Assembly: GCA_964634325.1 (NCBI GenBank)
Contig: CAZWJF010000005.1
Coordinates: 1 to 64,000, forward strand
DNA length: 64,000 nucleotides
Reading direction: 5' to 3'
Source of the DNA: JAJXWB01 sp964634325
GTDB taxonomy: Bacteria; Pseudomonadota; Alphaproteobacteria; Rhizobiales; Beijerinckiaceae
Part shown: in pieces, positions 16,565-25,136 of the stretch
How positions within the stretch are numbered: position 1 is the first letter of the stretch
Layout of the letters: each line of letters opens with the position of its first letter
Program-made: the position numbers and the translations under genes
Notes under the pieces: generated by a model
Seen by the model: the letters and a program-made list of their open reading frames with translations, nothing else
Told to the model about the DNA's origin: nothing
Databases searched by the model: none

Positions 16565-17935
16565 ATGCCGACGAACATTCTTATGCCGGCCCTGTCGCCC
16601 ACCATGGAGGAGGGCACGCTGGCGAAATGGCTGAAGAACGAGGGCGACTCGATCAAGTCGGGCGATGTCATCGCCGAAATCGAGACCGACAAGGCGACCA
16701 TGGAGGTCGAGGCGGTCGACGAGGGCGTGCTCGCCAAAATCCTCATTCCCGCAGGATCGGAGAACGTGAAGGTCAATACGCCGATCGCCGTGATCGCGGC
16801 GGATGGCGAGGATGCGACCTCCGTCAGCGCGCCGGGCCCGACGCCCGCCGCCAAGCCCGCCGAAGCGCCGGCGCCTGCCGCTGCCGCGCCGACGACGCCG
16901 GCCGCGCCGAAAGCGGCGACGCCGATCGAGCCGGAATTTCCGGCCGATACGCCGATGGTGGCGATGACGGTTCGCGAAGCCCTGCGCGACGCCATGGCGG
17001 AAGAGATGCGCCGCGACGACACCGTCTTCGTGATGGGCGAGGAGGTCGCCGAATACCAGGGCGCCTACAAGATCACGCAGGGGCTGTTGCAGGAATTCGG
17101 CGCGAGGCGCGTCGTCGACACGCCGATCACCGAGCACGGCTTTGCGGGCCTCGGCGTTGGCGCGGCGATGTCCGGTTTGAGGCCGATCGTCGAATTCATG
17201 ACCTTCAACTTCGCCATGCAGGCGATCGACCACATCATCAATTCCGCGGCCAAGACGCTCTACATGTCTGGCGGCCAGATGGGCGCGTCGATCGTGTTTC
17301 GCGGGCCGAACGGCGCGGCCGCCCGCGTCGGCGCCCAGCACAGCCAGGATTACGCCGCCTGGTATTCGCAAATCCCCGGCCTCAAGGTCGTCGCGCCCTA
17401 CAGCGCCGCCGACGCCAAGGGCCTGCTCAAGGCGGCGATCCGCGATCCCAATCCGGTGGTCTTCCTCGAAAACGAGATTCTCTACGGCCAGACGTTCGAC
17501 GTTCCGCGGCTCGACGATTTCATCGTGCCGATCGGCAAGGCGCGCATCGCGCGGCCGGGCGACCACGTGACCATCGTCTCGTGGTCGATCGGCATGACCT
17601 ATGCGCTGAAGGCCGCGGACGCGCTCGCTGAAGAAGACATCCACGTCGAGGTGATCGACCTGCGCACAATTCGTCCGATGGACACGGAGACGATCGTGCG
17701 TTCGGTGATGAAGACCGGTCGTTGCGTAACCGTGGAGGAGGGCTGGCCGCAATCGGGCGTCGGCGCCGAAATCGCTGCGCGCGTGATGACGGAAGCGTTC
17801 GACTATCTCGACGCGCCGGTCGTGCGCGTGACAGGCAAGGACGTGCCCATGCCCTACGCCGCCAATCTCGAAAAGCTTGCGCTGCCGAACGTCGCCGAAG
17901 TCGTCGCGGCCGCCAAGGCCGTGCTGTACCGGTGA
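16565..17935 (+). CDS. pdhB: Pyruvate dehydrogenase E1 beta subunit with N-terminal lipoyl domain
   Basis: About 456 residues. An N-terminal biotinyl/lipoyl domain (1-80, lipoyl Lys43 in IETDKATME) and an Ala/Pro linker (about 85-120) precede the transketolase-like E1-beta domain (about 128-456). The latter has VRDPNPVVFLENEILYG-type motifs and a C-terminal transketolase domain. The fused lipoyl domain is characteristic of alphaproteobacterial PdhB. The start MPTNILMPALSP at 16565 matches the PdhC start; an in-frame ATG at 16550 is an alternative. Confidence 0.95.
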   Translation: MPTNILMPALSPTMEEGTLAKWLKNEGDSIKSGDVIAEIETDKATMEVEAVDEGVLAKILIPAGSENVKVNTPIAVIAADGEDATSVSAPGPTPAAKPAEAPAPAAAAPTTPAAPKAATPIEPEFPADTPMVAMTVREALRDAMAEEMRRDDTVFVMGEEVAEYQGAYKITQGLLQEFGARRVVDTPITEHGFAGLGVGAAMSGLRPIVEFMTFNFAMQAIDHIINSAAKTLYMSGGQMGASIVFRGPNGAAARVGAQHSQDYAAWYSQIPGLKVVAPYSAADAKGLLKAAIRDPNPVVFLENEILYGQTFDVPRLDDFIVPIGKARIARPGDHVTIVSWSIGMTYALKAADALAEEDIHVEVIDLRTIRPMDTETIVRSVMKTGRCVTVEEGWPQSGVGAEIAARVMTEAFDYLDAPVVRVTGKDVPMPYAANLEKLALPNVAEVVAAAKAVLYR

Positions 17936-17940
17936 TCCGC

Positions 17941-18237
17941 ATGAGCGGCGACCAGCTTCATGAACTCGAGCCGCCGCCGGACGCACGCGAGAAGGGCGGG
18001 CACGAAGTGCTGCGCTGCTTCGTCGTGGACGGCGGTCTCAGCGTCGGCTTGCGTCGTTCGTTCGACGATCCCGGCACATGGGGCGTGCTTCTCGCCGATC
18101 TCGCCCGGCATGCCGCGCGCATCTACGCGCTCGAGGCTGGCGTCGAGGAGAGCGAAGCGCTCGAAGCCATCAAGGACATGTTCGACGCCGAATGGTCGCG
18201 ACCGACCGATTTCGGCGTGACGTCAGCGATGAATTGA
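17941..18237 (+). CDS. DUF5076 protein in pdh operon
   Basis: A 98-residue soluble acidic protein lying five bases after pdhB and eight before pdhC, so part of the same transcript. The core is FVVDGGLSVGLRRSFDDPGTWGVLLADLARH, the DUF5076 pattern seen at this place in other Rhizobiales. The function is unknown. Its fixed position inside the pyruvate dehydrogenase operon suggests an accessory role for the complex. Confidence 0.85.
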   Translation: MSGDQLHELEPPPDAREKGGHEVLRCFVVDGGLSVGLRRSFDDPGTWGVLLADLARHAARIYALEAGVEESEALEAIKDMFDAEWSRPTDFGVTSAMN

Positions 18238-18245
18238 GGCCGACT

Positions 18246-19568
18246 ATGCCGACCAACATCCTCATGCCCGCCCTGTCGCCGACGATGGAGAAGGGCAATC
18301 TCGCCAAATGGCTGAAGAAGGAAGGCGACGCCATCAAGTCGGGCGACGTCATCGCCGAGATCGAGACCGACAAGGCGACGATGGAAGTTGAAGCCGTCGA
18401 CGAGGGCGTGCTCGCCAAAATTCTGGTTCCGGAAGGAGCGCAGGACGTCGCGGTCAACACGCCGATCGCCGTTATCGCCGGCGAGGGCGAGGACGCCAGC
18501 GCCGCCGCGGCGCCAGCGCCGGCTCCTGCGCCGAAGGCCGCCGCTCCCGACGCGCCGGCAGCCGCGCCGGTCGCGCACGAGCGCGGCACGGAAGTTCCCT
18601 GGCCGAAGGCGGACGGTCAACGCGTGTTCTCGTCGCCGCTGGCTCGCCGTCTCGCGAAGGACGCCGGGCTCGATCTCGGGGCCATCAAGGGTTCCGGCCC
18701 GCATGGCCGCGTCGTCGAGCGCGACGTGAAGGCGGCGATCGCATCGGGCGGCGCCAAGAGCGCTGCGACGGCGCCCGCCGTCGCGGCGCCGGCCGTCGCT
18801 CCTGCGCCCGCAGCCACGCCGCAAGGCATGTCCGGCGACATGGTGCGTAAATTGTTCGAAGCGGGCTCTTTCGAAGAAATCCCGCACGACAACATGCGCA
18901 AGACGATCGCGCGCCGTCTCACGGAAGCGAAGTCGACCATCCCGCATTTCTATCTGTCGATCGACTGCGATCTCGGCGCGCTGCTGGCGCTGCGCGAGCA
19001 GGTCAACGCTGGCGCGCCAAAGGACAAGGACGGCAAGCCCGCGTTCAAGGTGTCTGTCAACGACTTCATCATCAAGGCGCTGGCGATGGCGCTGCGCGAC
19101 GTGCCCGACGCCAACGTGTCGTGGACCGACACCGCCATGTTGAAGCACAGGAATTGCGACGTGGGCGTCGCCGTCTCGATCCCCGGCGGCCTGATTACGC
19201 CGGTCATCCGCAAGGCCGAGACGAAGACGCTGTCGACCATCTCCAACGAGATGAAGGACTACGCGGCGCGCGCCAAGGCGCGCAAGCTCAAGCCCGAGGA
19301 ATATCAGGGCGGCTCGAGCGCCGTATCGAACCTCGGCATGTTCGGCATCAAGAATTTCTCGGCCGTCATCAACCCGCCGCACGCGACGATCTTGGCGGTC
19401 GGCGCGGGCGAAAAGCGCGTCGTCGTCAAGAATGGCGCGCCCGCCGTCGCCGACATGATGAGCGTCACGCTCTCGACCGACCATCGCGCGGTCGACGGCG
19501 CGCTCGGCGCGGAATTGCTGGCGGCGTTCCGCCGCTACATCGAGAATCCGATGAGCATGCTGGTCTGA
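18246..19568 (+). CDS. pdhC: Dihydrolipoyllysine acetyltransferase (E2 of pyruvate dehydrogenase)
   Basis: A 440-residue E2 with one lipoyl domain (1-80, Lys43 in IETDKATME), an Ala/Pro linker, a peripheral subunit-binding domain at about 127-162 (FSSPLARRLAKDAGLDLGAIKGSGPHGRVVERDV region), a second linker and the catalytic acyltransferase domain (about 205-440). The active-site motif STDHRAVDGALGAELL is near the C-terminus. It forms the core of the complex and transfers acetyl to CoA. The ATG 18246 start is clear from the conserved MPTNILMPALSP. Confidence 0.97.
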   Translation: MPTNILMPALSPTMEKGNLAKWLKKEGDAIKSGDVIAEIETDKATMEVEAVDEGVLAKILVPEGAQDVAVNTPIAVIAGEGEDASAAAAPAPAPAPKAAAPDAPAAAPVAHERGTEVPWPKADGQRVFSSPLARRLAKDAGLDLGAIKGSGPHGRVVERDVKAAIASGGAKSAATAPAVAAPAVAPAPAATPQGMSGDMVRKLFEAGSFEEIPHDNMRKTIARRLTEAKSTIPHFYLSIDCDLGALLALREQVNAGAPKDKDGKPAFKVSVNDFIIKALAMALRDVPDANVSWTDTAMLKHRNCDVGVAVSIPGGLITPVIRKAETKTLSTISNEMKDYAARAKARKLKPEEYQGGSSAVSNLGMFGIKNFSAVINPPHATILAVGAGEKRVVVKNGAPAVADMMSVTLSTDHRAVDGALGAELLAAFRRYIENPMSMLV

Positions 19569-19577
19569 GAGGCCAAC

Positions 19578-19811
19578 ATGTCCAAGTCCGTGTCCATGTC
19601 CTTCTCGCCGATTGCTGTCGGCAAAGGCGGCCTCGACGACGGCGTGCATTTCGAAGTGCGCGACGATGGCGCCTTAGTCGGTCGGCTGAGCGTAATGCGC
19701 AAGCGACTGCGGTGGTGGCCGCAGGGCGAGGCGAGCGCCCGTGAGATTGGATGGACGGATTTCGACGCGCTGATGCGCGCGCAGACCTCAACCGAAAAGA
19801 AGGAGGCCTGA
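19578..19811 (+). CDS. Small hypothetical protein in pdh operon
   Basis: A 77-residue protein between pdhC (nine bases before) and lpdA (one base after its stop), so co-transcribed. It looks like a small beta-rich fold: FSPIAVGKGGLDDGVHFEVRDDGALVGRLSVMRKRLRWWPQG. No signal peptide or membrane segment is seen. I do not recognise a domain. The tight spacing and codon use argue that it is a real gene. Confidence 0.75.
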   Translation: MSKSVSMSFSPIAVGKGGLDDGVHFEVRDDGALVGRLSVMRKRLRWWPQGEASAREIGWTDFDALMRAQTSTEKKEA

Positions 19812-19812
19812 A

Positions 19813-21249
19813 ATGGCCTACGACGTCATCGTCATCGGCGGCGGCCCCGGCGGCTATGTCGCCGCGATCCGCGCGGCCCAGCTCGGCTTCAAGACGGCGG
19901 TGGTCGAGCGCGAGCATCTCGGCGGCATCTGCCTCAACTGGGGCTGCATCCCGACCAAGGCGCTGCTGCGCTCCGCGGAAATCCTGCATTACGCGGAACA
20001 TGCGAGCGCTTACGGTCTGAAACTCGACGGCAAGGTCGCGCCCGATCCGGTCGCGGTCGTGAAACGTTCGCGGCAGGTGTCGCAGCAATTGAACGGCGGC
20101 GTCGCCTTCCTGCTCAAGAAGAACAAGGTCGACGTCATCTGGGGCGAGGCGGTGATCTCCAAGGTCGGCGAGGTCAAGGTGGCCGCGACCAAGAAGGCGA
20201 TTGTCCAGCCGCAGAACCCGGTGCCGAAGGGCGTTCTCGGCGAGGGGACTTATAACGCCAGGCACATCATCGTCGCGACCGGCGCCCGCCCGCGCGCGCT
20301 GCCCGGCATCGAGCCCGACGGCAAGCTGATCTGGACGTATTTCGAGGCGATGAAGCCGGAAAAATTCCCGAAATCGCTGGTTGTGATGGGCTCTGGCGCG
20401 ATCGGCATCGAATTCGCCTCCTTCTATCGACAGATGGGCGCCGACGTGACTGTCGTCGAAGTGCTGCCGCAGGTCATGCCGGTCGAGGACGAAGAAATCG
20501 CCAAGGTCGCGCGCAAGAAGTTCGAAAAGCTCGGTCTGAAGATCATGACATCGACCAAGGTGACGAAAGTCGTGAAAGCGGCCGACTCGATCACCGCGAC
20601 CGTGGAAGACGACAAGGGCAAGACGCAGACGATCACGGCGGAACGCATGATCTCGGCCGTCGGCGTGGTCGGCAATATCGAGAACCTCGGGCTCGAGGCG
20701 CTCGGCGTGAAGACCGATCGCGGCTGCGTCGTGATCGACGGCTTCGGCCGCACCAACGTGCCGGGCATCTACGCCATCGGCGATGTCGCGGGCCCGCCGA
20801 TGCTTGCCCACAAGGCCGAGCATGAAGGCGTCATCTGCGTCGAGACGATCAAGGGGCTGCATACGCACCCCATGGAAAAGACCATGATTCCGGGCTGCAC
20901 CTACTGCAATCCGCAGGTGGCCTCCGTCGGCCTCACCGAAGCCAAGGCGAAGGCGGCTGGCTACGAGGTCAAGGTCGGCCGTTTCAACTTCACCGGCAAC
21001 GGCAAGGCGATCGCGCTCGGCGAACCCGACGGCATGATCAAGACGGTGTTTGACGCCAAGACCGGCAAGCTGCTCGGCGCGCACATGGTCGGCGCAGAGG
21101 TCACCGAACTCATCCAGGGCTTCGTCGTCGCGATGAATTGCGAGACGACCGAGGAAGAACTGATGCACACGGTCTTCCCGCACCCCACGCTCTCGGAGAT
21201 GATGCACGAGAGCGTGCTGGACGCCTACGGACGCGTCATTCACATGTGA
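19813..21249 (+). CDS. lpdA: Dihydrolipoyl dehydrogenase (E3)
   Basis: A 478-residue flavoprotein that reoxidises dihydrolipoyl groups with NAD+. The FAD loop is GGGPGGYVAA (9-18), the redox disulfide is Cys40/Cys45 in GGICLNWGCIPTK, and the NAD loop is GSGAIGIEFASFYRQMGADVTVVE. The C-terminal interface motif HPHPTLSEMMHE-type sequence (FPHPTLSEMMHE) carries the catalytic His-Glu pair. It ends the pdh operon, and its last ten bases overlap the end of the convergent membrane-protein gene. Confidence 0.97.
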   Translation: MAYDVIVIGGGPGGYVAAIRAAQLGFKTAVVEREHLGGICLNWGCIPTKALLRSAEILHYAEHASAYGLKLDGKVAPDPVAVVKRSRQVSQQLNGGVAFLLKKNKVDVIWGEAVISKVGEVKVAATKKAIVQPQNPVPKGVLGEGTYNARHIIVATGARPRALPGIEPDGKLIWTYFEAMKPEKFPKSLVVMGSGAIGIEFASFYRQMGADVTVVEVLPQVMPVEDEEIAKVARKKFEKLGLKIMTSTKVTKVVKAADSITATVEDDKGKTQTITAERMISAVGVVGNIENLGLEALGVKTDRGCVVIDGFGRTNVPGIYAIGDVAGPPMLAHKAEHEGVICVETIKGLHTHPMEKTMIPGCTYCNPQVASVGLTEAKAKAAGYEVKVGRFNFTGNGKAIALGEPDGMIKTVFDAKTGKLLGAHMVGAEVTELIQGFVVAMNCETTEEELMHTVFPHPTLSEMMHESVLDAYGRVIHM

Positions 21250-22001
21250 CGCGCACGCTTCTCCCGCGCGTTGCGCAGCAGTCCTGCGCCGGCGGCGCCG
21301 ATGAGAAGCGCGATATAGGCGGCGATGGTCGCGCGTCGCCAGGTTTCGATCTGCATTTTCTCCGCGACGTCCGGCTTCGACGGCGCGGGAGCGGTCAGCG
21401 TGGCGCGCGTCATGGCGCCGAAGCCGGCGGCCGACGCGACGGGCAGACCGATCATGATCGCAACCAACGCCGGTTTCAGTCGCTGCATGACGTCGAACCG
21501 CCGCAGCGTGATCCACAGGCCGAGGCAGCCGTGGACCCAGCCCGGCGCCAGCAGGGCGATCTGCCAGCCTTGCAGCCCGCCGCGCGCCAGCGAGCCGACG
21601 ATGTTCTGATAGTTCGCGACCGCCGCGAACCATTCGTCGGAAACGCGCGTCGAATAGACATGGCCGATCAGCAGCCACGGCAGGCTGAAGCCCGCCCATA
21701 GCCGCACCCATTCGATCGCCGGCAGTTTCCAGTGGCGGCGCTCGTAGATCGTCACCAGCGCGAGCGCGAAATGCACGGCGGCGGCGCCATAGAGCAGCAG
21801 CGTGCCCGGCAGGCTGCGCCACGCCGCCGTCGCCATCTCGAGGGCGGTCTCGGCGTGATCGATCGACCATATTCCGAGCGCATGATTGGCCATGTGGGTC
21901 GCGATGTAGACGAACATCGCGAGCCCCGAAGCGAGGCGCCAGCGGCGCAAGCTGAAGCCTGAAAAGCGCCGTCCCGGCGGCGTCGCACTGGCGTCTGTCA
22001 T
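21240..22001 (-). CDS. Multi-span membrane protein resembling the N-terminal part of rhizobial adenylate cyclases
   Basis: A 253-residue protein with about six hydrophobic helices. It includes FVYIATHMANHALGIWSI, LLYGAAAVHFALALVTIYERR, LPWLLIGHVYSTR and WVHGCLGLWITLRRF. The regularly placed His residues in helices recall the succinate-dehydrogenase cytochrome b fold. That fold forms the membrane half of rhizobial class III adenylate cyclases. No cyclase domain follows: the frame stops after a basic tail, overlapping the lpdA end. It may bind haem or quinone; this is inference. Confidence 0.6.
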   Translation of the reverse strand: MTDASATPPGRRFSGFSLRRWRLASGLAMFVYIATHMANHALGIWSIDHAETALEMATAAWRSLPGTLLLYGAAAVHFALALVTIYERRHWKLPAIEWVRLWAGFSLPWLLIGHVYSTRVSDEWFAAVANYQNIVGSLARGGLQGWQIALLAPGWVHGCLGLWITLRRFDVMQRLKPALVAIMIGLPVASAAGFGAMTRATLTAPAPSKPDVAEKMQIETWRRATIAAYIALLIGAAGAGLLRNAREKRARHM

Positions 22002-22085
22002 TCAGATTTCGTACTAGGGAGAAAGGAGAGACGCCAGCGTCCGCGAGCGGCGGCGCTGCAATGTCCCGTCGGCATGGAGAGCATC

Positions 22086-22364
22086 ATGCACAACGAAGTC
22101 GGCCTTCTCGGAACCCCCGGCGTCGGTCTTTTTGGCCTCATCATCATCGGCGGCCTGGCTGGCTGGATCGGCGGCAAGGTCGTCGGCTTCCGCCATGGAC
22201 TTCTGACCAATGTCCTGATCGGCATCTGCGGCTCGGCGCTCGGGTTCAAACTGGCCGACTTGATGGACGTCGCCGTGATCGGCCGGATGGGCCATTTCGT
22301 CGCTGCGCTCGCCGGCTCCATCGTCATTCTGTTCATCTGGCAGGCGCTGACGAAGAACAAGTAG
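22086..22364 (+). CDS. GlsB/YeaQ/YmgE family stress-response membrane protein
   Basis: A 92-residue protein of the transglycosylase-associated (GlsB/YeaQ/YmgE) family, with three hydrophobic helices and conserved glycines (GLIIIGGLAGWIGGKVVG, NVLIGICGSALGFKLADL, FVAALAGSIVILFIWQAL). It is a small inner-membrane protein linked to envelope stress. ATG 22086 is preferred because GGAGAG lies just upstream; an ATG at 22074 is possible. Confidence 0.85.
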   Translation: MHNEVGLLGTPGVGLFGLIIIGGLAGWIGGKVVGFRHGLLTNVLIGICGSALGFKLADLMDVAVIGRMGHFVAALAGSIVILFIWQALTKNK

Positions 22365-22445
22365 CGCGGATTTGAGCGTCGACGGATCGCGGCCTATATA
22401 GGCCGCCTGATGGCGCTGCGCCGGCCGCTGCGTCCGGGGATCGAC

Positions 22446-23435
22446 ATGGCCACCCTCATCGACACGCTCAACAACGACCCGCGCGCCAAGGCGCCGGAGG
22501 CGCGCCAGCCCGAAAAGACGCCGGAGGCGCGCCACCCGGAAAAGGCGCATCGCCCCGACAAGCCCATCGCGCGCAAGCCCGCGTGGATCCGCGTGAAGGC
22601 GCCGGGCTCCGCGCAATGGGCCGAGACCAACCGCATCGTGCGCGAGAACAAGCTCGTCACGGTCTGCGAAGAGGCGGGTTGCCCCAACGTCGGCGAGTGC
22701 TGGGAAAAGAAGCACGCGACCTTCATGATCATGGGCGACACGTGCACGCGCGCCTGCGCTTTCTGCAACGTGAAGACCGGCCTTCCTGCGCCGCTCGATG
22801 CGAGCGAGCCGCAGAGCGTCGCGGAGGCCACCGCCAAGCTCGGCCTCGACCACGTCGTCGTTACGTCCGTCGACCGCGACGATCTCGCCGACGGCGGCGC
22901 CGCGCACTTCGCCGCCGTGATCGCTGCGATCCGGCAGGCGAGCCCCAAGACGACGATCGAAATTCTCACGCCCGATTTCCTGCGCAAGGACGGCGCGCTC
23001 GAAACCGTCGTGGCGGCGAAGCCCGACGTGTTCAACCACAATCTCGAGACAGTGCCGTCGAACTATCTGACGGTGCGGCCGGGCGCGCGCTACTTCCACT
23101 CGATCCGGCTTCTGCAGCGCGTAAAGGAGCTGGACCCGCAGATCTTCACCAAGTCCGGCATCATGGTCGGGCTCGGCGAAAAGCGGAACGAAGTGCTGCA
23201 ATTGATGGACGACCTGCGCTCGGCCGACGTCGATTTCCTCACCATCGGCCAGTATCTGCAGCCCACGCGCAAACACCACGAAGTCGTCGAATTCGTCACG
23301 CCCGAGGAATTCAAGGGATATGAGACGGTGGCCTACGCCAAGGGCTTCCTGCTGGTGTCCGCCTCGCCGCTCACGCGGTCCTCGCATCATGCGGGCGACG
23401 ATTTTCGCAAGCTGCAGGCGCGCCGACGCGGCTGA
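22446..23435 (+). CDS. lipA: Lipoyl synthase
   Basis: About 329 residues; a radical-SAM enzyme that inserts two sulfurs into octanoyl-protein. The auxiliary cluster cysteines are 74, 79 and 85 (CEEAGCPNVGEC), and the radical-SAM cysteines are 100, 104 and 107 (CTRACAFC). The C-terminal RSSHHAGDDF motif, which supplies the serine ligand of the auxiliary cluster, is present. The N-terminus carries two imperfect copies of PEARxPEK (about 17-33). It lies near the pdh genes whose E1-beta and E2 it modifies. A start 12 codons upstream is possible. Confidence 0.95.
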   Translation: MATLIDTLNNDPRAKAPEARQPEKTPEARHPEKAHRPDKPIARKPAWIRVKAPGSAQWAETNRIVRENKLVTVCEEAGCPNVGECWEKKHATFMIMGDTCTRACAFCNVKTGLPAPLDASEPQSVAEATAKLGLDHVVVTSVDRDDLADGGAAHFAAVIAAIRQASPKTTIEILTPDFLRKDGALETVVAAKPDVFNHNLETVPSNYLTVRPGARYFHSIRLLQRVKELDPQIFTKSGIMVGLGEKRNEVLQLMDDLRSADVDFLTIGQYLQPTRKHHEVVEFVTPEEFKGYETVAYAKGFLLVSASPLTRSSHHAGDDFRKLQARRRG

Positions 23436-23441
23436 GCGCGC

Positions 23442-23627
23442 TCAGGCGAACTGCTGCGCCCAGAGCATGTAGAGCCCGGCGCCGCATGCCAGAAGGATCG
23501 CCGCCAGATAGAGCTTCGACCGGTCGCGCACGACCGGCGGATCTACTTTCTTGGCCTGAGGCATGAGCGTGTCCCTGCGGCCCTGCTTCACGAATTCGCC
23601 GTCCATATTGAACGGAACCTGCGGCAT
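23442..23627 (-). CDS. Small single-span membrane protein (61 residues)
   Basis: A 61-residue protein with a polar N-terminal half (NMDGEFVKQGRRDTLMPQAKKVDPP) and a C-terminal helix (LYLAAILLACGAGLYMLW), hence probably C-tail anchored. A strong GGGAGGA site precedes ATG 23627. It is convergent with lipA, six bases apart. No family name known to me. Confidence 0.7.
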   Translation of the reverse strand: MPQVPFNMDGEFVKQGRRDTLMPQAKKVDPPVVRDRSKLYLAAILLACGAGLYMLWAQQFA

Positions 23628-23824
23628 GGCGTCCTCCCGAAAGCCGGCGGTGAGCGAACTTCCGCCGATTTGATTTCCGAGCCGTTCAGAGGCGATCGCG
23701 CATTCGATTCGATTTGCGCGGAATGCGGAGCGCGCCTGCCGTGGCGGACGTATCGGACCCTTCGCCCGATGCGCTAGGCTGATCCAAATCGTCGGCGTCG
23801 GGCGCCGAGAAACCGGGAGGACAT

Positions 23825-25039
23825 ATGACGGGCGTTTTGTCAGGCGTGCGCGTGCTCGATCTATCGCGTGTGGTGTCCGGGCCGTGGTGCACGCAGATTC
23901 TGGCGGACCTCGGCGCCGAGGTGATCAAGGTCGAGCGGCCCGTCGCCGGCGACGATACGCGGCATATGGGGCCGTTCCTCGAAGACGCCGACCGCAATCC
24001 CACGAACGACAGCGCGATCTACCTCGCGTGCAATCGCGGCAAGCGCTCCGTCACCATCGACATCGCGACCCAGGAAGGCGCCGACATCGTGCGCGATCTG
24101 GCGAAGGACTGCGACGTCTTTGTCGAAAACTTCAAGGCGGGCGCGCTCGCGAAATTCGGTTTGGATTACGAGAGCATTCGCGCCGTGCGGCCAGACGTCG
24201 TCTATTGCTCCATCACCGGTTTCGGTCAGGACGGCCCCTATGCCGAACGGCCGGCCTACGACTTCGTCATGCAAGCCATGTCGGGCCTGATGAGCACCGT
24301 CGGTCCGCGCCCGGACGCGCCGGGTTCGCAGCCGATGCGCACCGCAGTGCCGCTGACCGACATGGTGACGGGTCTCTATGCGGCGATTTCGGTTCTGGGC
24401 GCGCTTTACCATCGCAAGGCGACAGGGCAGGGCCAGTTCATCGACGCCGCCATGCTGGACGCAGCGGTCGCCTTCAACGCCAACCTCGCCGTCGGCTTCC
24501 TGATGAACGGCAAGGTTCCGAAACGCAACGGCAACACCAATGCGGTCGTCGCCCCGTCCGACACCTTCGATACGTCCGACGGACAGATCGTTCTGGCGAT
24601 CTCGAACGACGCGCAGTTTCGAAGTTTCTGCCGCCTCATCGAAGAGCCGGCGATGGCGGACGATCCGCGCTTCGCCTCGAACACGCAGCGCTTCGCCAAC
24701 CGCGATGCGCTCTATGAAATTATCGCGCCCCATCTGAAAGCGGCGCCGAGCGCCATGTGGGTCGCGCGCTGCGCCAAGGCGAATGTGCCGTGCGGGCCGA
24801 TCAACCATATGCACGAGGTCTTCGCCGACGCTCAGGTGCGCCATCGACGGATGGCGATCGCGGTGCCGCACGCCAGCGGGCAGGACGTGCGCCTGGTGCG
24901 TTCTCCGATCAACCTGTCGGAGACGCCGGTTGAGCATCGCGCGCCGCCGCGCCTCGGTCAGCACACCGACGAGGTTCTCGCCGAAGTCGGCCGTTCGCCG
25001 GAAGACATCGAGCGGCTGCGGAAGTCCGGGGCGATCTGA
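23825..25039 (+). CDS. CaiB/BaiF family (type III) CoA-transferase
   Basis: A 404-residue class III CoA-transferase. The N-terminal GVRVLDLSRVVSGPWCTQILADLGAEVIKVERP motif zone, NRGKRSVTIDI, and the catalytic-Asp segment VPLTDMVTGLYAAISVLGALYHR are present. It moves CoA between carboxylic acids, but the substrate cannot be told from sequence. It stands alone, with the sirtuin gene about 100 bases downstream on the same strand. Confidence 0.9.
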   Translation: MTGVLSGVRVLDLSRVVSGPWCTQILADLGAEVIKVERPVAGDDTRHMGPFLEDADRNPTNDSAIYLACNRGKRSVTIDIATQEGADIVRDLAKDCDVFVENFKAGALAKFGLDYESIRAVRPDVVYCSITGFGQDGPYAERPAYDFVMQAMSGLMSTVGPRPDAPGSQPMRTAVPLTDMVTGLYAAISVLGALYHRKATGQGQFIDAAMLDAAVAFNANLAVGFLMNGKVPKRNGNTNAVVAPSDTFDTSDGQIVLAISNDAQFRSFCRLIEEPAMADDPRFASNTQRFANRDALYEIIAPHLKAAPSAMWVARCAKANVPCGPINHMHEVFADAQVRHRRMAIAVPHASGQDVRLVRSPINLSETPVEHRAPPRLGQHTDEVLAEVGRSPEDIERLRKSGAI

Positions 25040-25136
25040 GCCAAACGGTCGCGCTCGCTTTTTGCGCGCAATTGCGTAACATCGGACGAGATGCGACGGC
25101 GCCTTGTGACGAGAGGCGCCGGCGGCGGAGGCCAGA

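Noticed and set aside
19465..21870. Long minus-strand frame opposite lpdA
   Set aside because: LpdA has every catalytic motif; the antisense frame is Arg/Asp/His-rich with no domain.
23430..23447. CTGAGCGCGCTCAG palindrome between lipA and its convergent neighbour
   Set aside because: The loop would be only two bases and there is no T-run, so it is not a credible terminator.
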